Translations under genes and position numbers: made by a program
In this document: positions 6,705 through 9,844 of the stretch, one piece after another
Numbering within the stretch: position 1 is the stretch's first letter
How the letters are laid out: each line of letters begins with the position of its first letter
DNA from: Pseudomonadota bacterium
GTDB taxonomy: Bacteria; Pseudomonadota; Alphaproteobacteria; Rhizobiales; Hyphomicrobiaceae
Reading direction: 5' to 3'
Assembly (NCBI GenBank): GCA_023416575.1
Contig: JAEZHL010000317.1
Location: 1-9,844, forward strand
DNA length: 9,844 nucleotides
The notes under the pieces: generated by a model
Database searches by the model: none
What the model was told of the DNA's origin: nothing
The model's input: the letters and a program-made list of their open reading frames with translations, nothing else

Positions 6705-7550
6705 TCAGTAGACCCGGTTGGGGAAATAGCGCAGCACCAGCTCCTCATATCGGCCGCTGGCGCGCACCCGCTTCAGCGCGTCGTTGATCATCTGCTTGAG
6801 CTCTGGATCCCGCTTCGGCACGGCGATCGCGAGACCGTCGCCGAAGAACTTGGGCTCGTGGAATGCGCCCCCCTTCAGCTCGCAGCACTCCCGCGAGGCC
6901 GTCCCTGCGACCCAGAAGCTGAGACTGATGCCGTCATCGAACAGCAGGTCGACGTCGCCGCTCGCCAGCGCGTCACGCGCAAGCTCCGGATTCTCGAACT
7001 CTTTCACGGTGCTGAAGCGGAAAAATGCCTTGAGGTAAGCCTCGTGCGCTGTCCCGGCCACGACGCCGATGCGCTTGCCGTCGAGCCCCTCGGGCGTGGC
7101 CTCCATATCCTCCACGCCCTCCGCACCGCGCCGCACCGCGAACCGCGCCGGTGTGTGGAAATAGCGCTCGCTGAAGTCGACAGCCCCGAACAGAGCTGCC
7201 GATACCCTGTGACCCGCGATCACGGCATCCGCCTCGCCCCGGTTCATGACTTGCATCAGCGCGTCCCAGGGCCGGACCTGAATATCGCAGGAGGTGCCAG
7301 CCTCGAGGCAGATCGCCCTGGCGAGGTCGACGTTGAAGCCGGTAAGGACGCCCTCCTCATCGAAGTAGTTGAATGGCGGGAAGTCGCCATCGGTGATGAA
7401 ACGGATCATGGAGCGCCGTGCCGGAGACCCGGTGGCCGCGGCATCACCCTCGTTCCGGGGGGACTGGGCAAGCGCCAGTTCGGCCCCGATCGCGCACCAA
7501 GCGATGGCCAACGCTGCCAGCAAGCATCCGAGTTGCCGAACGCTCTTCAT
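6705..7550 (-). CDS. Periplasmic solute-binding protein, amino-acid ABC transporter type (SBP family 3)
   Basis: Exported protein that binds a small solute, typically a polar amino acid, in the periplasm and delivers it to an ABC permease. With the start at 7550 it has 281 residues: a signal peptide of about 28 (MKSVRQLG, hydrophobic LAALAIAWCAIGAELALA, then Q; no lipobox), a short linker, then a family 3 fold from about residue 48. Typical motifs are IRFITDGDFPPFNYFDEEG, LTGFNVDLARAICLEAG, WDALMQVMNRGEADAVIAG and the C-terminal KQMINDALKRVRASGRYEELVLRYF. The frame opens 21 codons further upstream (7613), but the first residues there are not signal-like, and ATG 7550 has GGGAGCGAGGA just upstream, so I use it. 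No permease or ATPase gene is adjacent, so it is an orphan receptor or its partners lie elsewhere. Confidence 0.92.
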   Translation of the reverse strand: MKSVRQLGCLLAALAIAWCAIGAELALAQSPRNEGDAAATGSPARRSMIRFITDGDFPPFNYFDEEGVLTGFNVDLARAICLEAGTSCDIQVRPWDALMQVMNRGEADAVIAGHRVSAALFGAVDFSERYFHTPARFAVRRGAEGVEDMEATPEGLDGKRIGVVAGTAHEAYLKAFFRFSTVKEFENPELARDALASGDVDLLFDDGISLSFWVAGTASRECCELKGGAFHEPKFFGDGLAIAVPKRDPELKQMINDALKRVRASGRYEELVLRYFPNRVY

Positions 7551-7843
7551 TCCTCGCTCCCGACTATCGCCAGCACCCGCCGGCGGCACCTGCCCGCGAC
7601 AGTGAACGCTCATGCCCTGGAATCCGACCGTGCATCACGCCCCGAGGCTCACCACGAGGTGAATGCCCCGCGCATCCCAGGTCTCCGATACTAGGTCGCT
7701 ACCCAGGTACTCTCCAATGCGCCCAAGGGCTTAAGTGGTCGCCTCGCCTCCTCGCAGCTCGAGATCCGGCACCACCCTCCCCCGTGAATTACCAAGACGA
7801 CACCTTTCTGAAAAGACAAGCCGCCGGACACCCGCCCGATCTC
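7551..7843. other. Divergent intergenic region (solute-binding protein / glycosyltransferase)
   Basis: The space between two divergent genes, which should hold both promoters. I could not identify a convincing -35/-10 pair on either strand. The only clear structure is a small inverted repeat, TCACC (7649-7653) with GGTGA (7658-7662) around ACGA, which could be an operator. If the glycosyltransferase actually starts at GTG 7784, the region shortens to 233 bases. Confidence 0.4.
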
Positions 7844-9595
7844 ATGGCGGCGGAATACGGCTTCCTCGTTGGCCAGCTCACCGATCGCGAGACCCTGCGC
7901 CAGGCGGTCGCGATCGCGAGAACGTGGGGAGTCGCGCCTCACGAGGTGCTGCTGGTGCAGGGCTGGATCACGGACGCGGACTACGTTGCGGCGCTGGCGC
8001 GGCACCTCGGTGTCGTGGACGGCAGCGCGCACCGCCCCGCACCGCATACCGTTCTGCTGGACGGCACGGCTGCCACGCCAAGGACGATCGCCGGTCACGT
8101 CGCCGAAATCCAGGCTGCGGGCAAGCTCGCGGTACTCGTTTCGCCGCGGCAGCTTCACGGGAACTCGTCCGCTGCAACCAGTGCGCAGCAGCTCAAGCGG
8201 GCCGTCGCGGGGCTGCTCAATTGGCGTCCCGTGCTCTCGGCCGGCACCCCGACGTGGCGATGGCAGATCCTCGCCATCGCGATCCTGGTCGGACTGGTCG
8301 TCGGCGGGACGACGGCGGCACCCGACATTGCCCGCAATGCGCTGATTTTGTTGCTGACCCTCGTCTTCCTGCCCATCGTCATCCTGCGGGCAGCCATTGC
8401 GGTGCTCGGCTTGCTGCCGCAGCGGAGGACGGCCAGCGGCGCCCGCATTCCGGATGCGGATCTTCCGGTCTATTCGGTGCTCATCCCGATGTTTCGCGAA
8501 GGGCAGGTGCTGCCGGACCTGGTGGCTGCCATCTCCGCCCTCGACTATCCCGCCGCGAAGCTCGACGTGCTGCTGGTGCTCGAGAGCGTCGACACCGAGA
8601 CGCAGGAGATCGCCGCATCCCTCGACCTGCCCGGCTTCATGCGGGTCGTGGTCGTGCCGGACTCGCAGCCACGCACCAAACCCAAGGCGCTCAACTATGC
8701 GCTGCATTTCGCGCGCGGCGACTTCGTCGTGGTCTACGATGCGGAGGATGCTCCGGAGCCGGATCAACTGCGGCTCGCCGTGGCGACGTTCCGCAGCGGA
8801 CCGCAGGACCAGATCTGCCTGCAGGGCCGGCTCAACATCCACAACGTCCGCGAGTGCTGGCTGACGCGCCAATTCGCGCTCGAGTACTCCGTGCTGTTCG
8901 ATATCACCCTGCCCGGCCTCGAGAGGCTCGGGTTGCCGATCCCGCTCGGGGGCACCTCGAACCATTTTCCGCGCGCCGTGCTGGACCGCTGGATCGGCTG
9001 GGACCCGTTCAATGTCACCGAGGATGCCGATCTCGGGATCCGGCTGGCGCGCACGGGCGGCCGCATCGGCATCCTGAACTCCACCACCTGGGAAGAAGCC
9101 CCCGCCGCGTTCGGCGTCTGGTTGCGTCAGCGCACGCGCTGGCTCAAGGGCTGGATGCAAACCTACCTCGTGCACACCCGTCAGCCCGCGCGCCTGCTGC
9201 GCGAGCTTGGGCCGGCGAGATTCATCGGCTTCCATCTCTATTCAGGCGGGCTTGTTCTCTCCGCGCTGGTATTCCCGATCTTCTGCGCCATGGTGGTCGT
9301 AGAGTTCTGGGAGGGCGAGTGGCTGCGGCGGCCGCAAACCTTGACGGCTGGCGCACTCTGGTCGCTCGCGATTTTCAATCTGGTCGTCGCCTTCAGCACA
9401 TCAGTTATCGCAGCCATCATCGCCGCTTGGCGCCGAAAGCGCGCTTGGCTCGCGCTCGGTGCGCCCCTCATGCCGATCTACTGGTTCCTGATATCGATCG
9501 CCGCCTACCGCGCCGTATGGCAGCTCGCGACCGCTCCACACCACCTTTGGGAGAAGACGGTGCACCGCGCGCGCACCCAGCGCACGCGAGGGTGA
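7844..9595 (+). CDS. Membrane-bound family 2 glycosyltransferase with extra N-terminal domain
   Basis: Inner-membrane processive-type glycosyltransferase that should transfer sugars from a nucleotide sugar to a growing polysaccharide; donor and product unknown. The 583-residue protein has an N-terminal soluble region (1-125, EYGFLVGQLTDRETLRQAVA..., a layout like the MshEN/GspE N-terminal domain with a LLVQGWITDADYVAALARHLG stretch), two membrane helices (about 138-160 and 165-192), the GT2 domain (210-440) and three or more C-terminal helices (about 462-487, 500-528, 536-562). Catalytic signatures are present: YDAED (298-302), TEDAD (392-396) and QRTRW (429-433, the QxxRW motif). The start is uncertain. 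GTG at 7784 adds 20 residues, but that segment has about half G/C third positions and an AGA codon, unlike the gene, so I prefer ATG 7844. Neither start has a good ribosome-binding site. It is divergent from the solute-binding protein. Confidence 0.88.
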   Translation: MAAEYGFLVGQLTDRETLRQAVAIARTWGVAPHEVLLVQGWITDADYVAALARHLGVVDGSAHRPAPHTVLLDGTAATPRTIAGHVAEIQAAGKLAVLVSPRQLHGNSSAATSAQQLKRAVAGLLNWRPVLSAGTPTWRWQILAIAILVGLVVGGTTAAPDIARNALILLLTLVFLPIVILRAAIAVLGLLPQRRTASGARIPDADLPVYSVLIPMFREGQVLPDLVAAISALDYPAAKLDVLLVLESVDTETQEIAASLDLPGFMRVVVVPDSQPRTKPKALNYALHFARGDFVVVYDAEDAPEPDQLRLAVATFRSGPQDQICLQGRLNIHNVRECWLTRQFALEYSVLFDITLPGLERLGLPIPLGGTSNHFPRAVLDRWIGWDPFNVTEDADLGIRLARTGGRIGILNSTTWEEAPAAFGVWLRQRTRWLKGWMQTYLVHTRQPARLLRELGPARFIGFHLYSGGLVLSALVFPIFCAMVVVEFWEGEWLRRPQTLTAGALWSLAIFNLVVAFSTSVIAAIIAAWRRKRAWLALGAPLMPIYWFLISIAAYRAVWQLATAPHHLWEKTVHRARTQRTRG

Positions 9596-9687
9596 CCCGG
9601 GGCGCAGGGAGCGCTAGTCTCTGCAGCATCTGATGCCAGCCCCGCAACGGGCGCAGGATTCCGATGACTCGCAACCGGGATATCGCA

Positions 9688-9844
9688 ATGGGCGGATATG
9701 TTCTTGCCATTGATCAGGGCACGACCTCGACCCGCGCCATCATCTTCGACAAGGACTATCGCGTACGCGGCATTGGACAGCAGGAATTTCCGCAGCACTT
9801 CCCCCGCCCCGGCTGGGTGGAGCACGACCCGCAGGACCTGTGGC
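9688..9844 (+). CDS. glpK: Glycerol kinase, N-terminal part (cut by right edge)
   Basis: Phosphorylates glycerol with ATP to sn-glycerol 3-phosphate, the entry step of glycerol use. The 52 visible codons read [20 protein letters not shown] and continue to [16 protein letters not shown], matching the FGGY-family N-terminus: the phosphate-binding DQGTTSTRA loop and the GWVEHDP segment that contributes to glycerol binding. The start is ATG 9688, three residues before the first strand as in homologs, with CGGGA 7 bases upstream. An in-frame ATG at 9664 with AGGA 5 bases upstream would add eight residues (MTRNRDIA) and remains possible. A perfect 11-base palindrome GCATC-T-GATGC (9626-9636) lies upstream and could be an operator. 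It begins 92 bases after the glycosyltransferase stop. Confidence 0.95.
   Translation, partial: MGGYVLAIDQGTTSTRAIIFDKDYRVRGIGQQEFPQHFPRPGWVEHDPQDLW

Noticed and set aside
6505..6711. Plus-strand 68-codon frame after the toxin gene
   Set aside because: TTG start without ribosome-binding site, crosses the composition boundary and two inverted repeats, and resembles no protein I know.
7691..9235. Open frame of 514 codons antisense to the glycosyltransferase
   Set aside because: It is a high-GC shadow: composition is rich in Arg, Asp, Gln and His without any family motif, and the opposite strand carries a full set of GT2 catalytic motifs.
7735..9633. Open frame of 632 codons on the plus strand in another frame of the glycosyltransferase
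   Set aside because: Arg/Ala/Pro/Gly-rich translation with no domain; same strand as a clearly real gene and fully overlapping it.
1..9844. CRISPR array, rRNA or tRNA gene
   Set aside because: No regularly spaced repeats and no recognisable RNA gene sequence were seen on either strand.

Overview
The window is high-GC DNA (one sampled 60-base line in the glycosyltransferase gene counts 41 G+C). Its gene content points to an alphaproteobacterium, probably of the order Hyphomicrobiales (Rhizobiales). The IMP dehydrogenase, RlmE, Ppx/GppA and GlpK proteins all look alphaproteobacterial, and the [17 protein letters not shown] start of GlpK is typical of that order. No genus can be named from the sequence alone.

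Left part (1-5039): five genes all read on the minus strand. From right to left they are a D-2-hydroxyacid dehydrogenase (4056-5039), an exopolyphosphatase of the Ppx/GppA family (2641-3858), the 23S rRNA 2'-O-methyltransferase RlmE (1796-2500), a drug/metabolite transporter of the EamA type (736-1632) and the N-terminal two thirds or less of IMP dehydrogenase GuaB, which runs off the left edge (1-580). These are housekeeping or metabolic genes with clear family motifs. The RlmE-transporter gap carries a small dispersed-repeat-like inverted repeat.

Middle (about 5250-6600): a visibly lower-GC insert (24 of 60 G+C in the line starting at 5461) carrying a two-gene toxin-antitoxin-like module on the plus strand. 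A 219-residue protein with an N-terminal helix-turn-helix-like segment and a DUF433 domain overlaps by 20 bases a 147-residue DUF5615 PIN-like protein. A promoter-like sequence just upstream overlaps an oppositely oriented one that faces the dehydrogenase gene. Downstream, two inverted repeats lie between the module and the next, convergent gene. Base composition and the self-contained layout suggest horizontal acquisition, but no integrase, tRNA or clear attachment site is visible.

Right part (6705-9844): a periplasmic solute-binding protein of the amino-acid ABC-transporter type on the minus strand, with no permease or ATPase gene beside it; a divergent membrane-bound family 2 glycosyltransferase with an extra N-terminal domain; and the first 52 codons of glycerol kinase GlpK, cut by the right edge.

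The most interesting part is the DUF433/DUF5615 module with its boundary structures. It belongs to a recognisable family pair, so it is not a wholly new system, although its variant active site and extended antitoxin deserve a check. The rest is ordinary chromosome.
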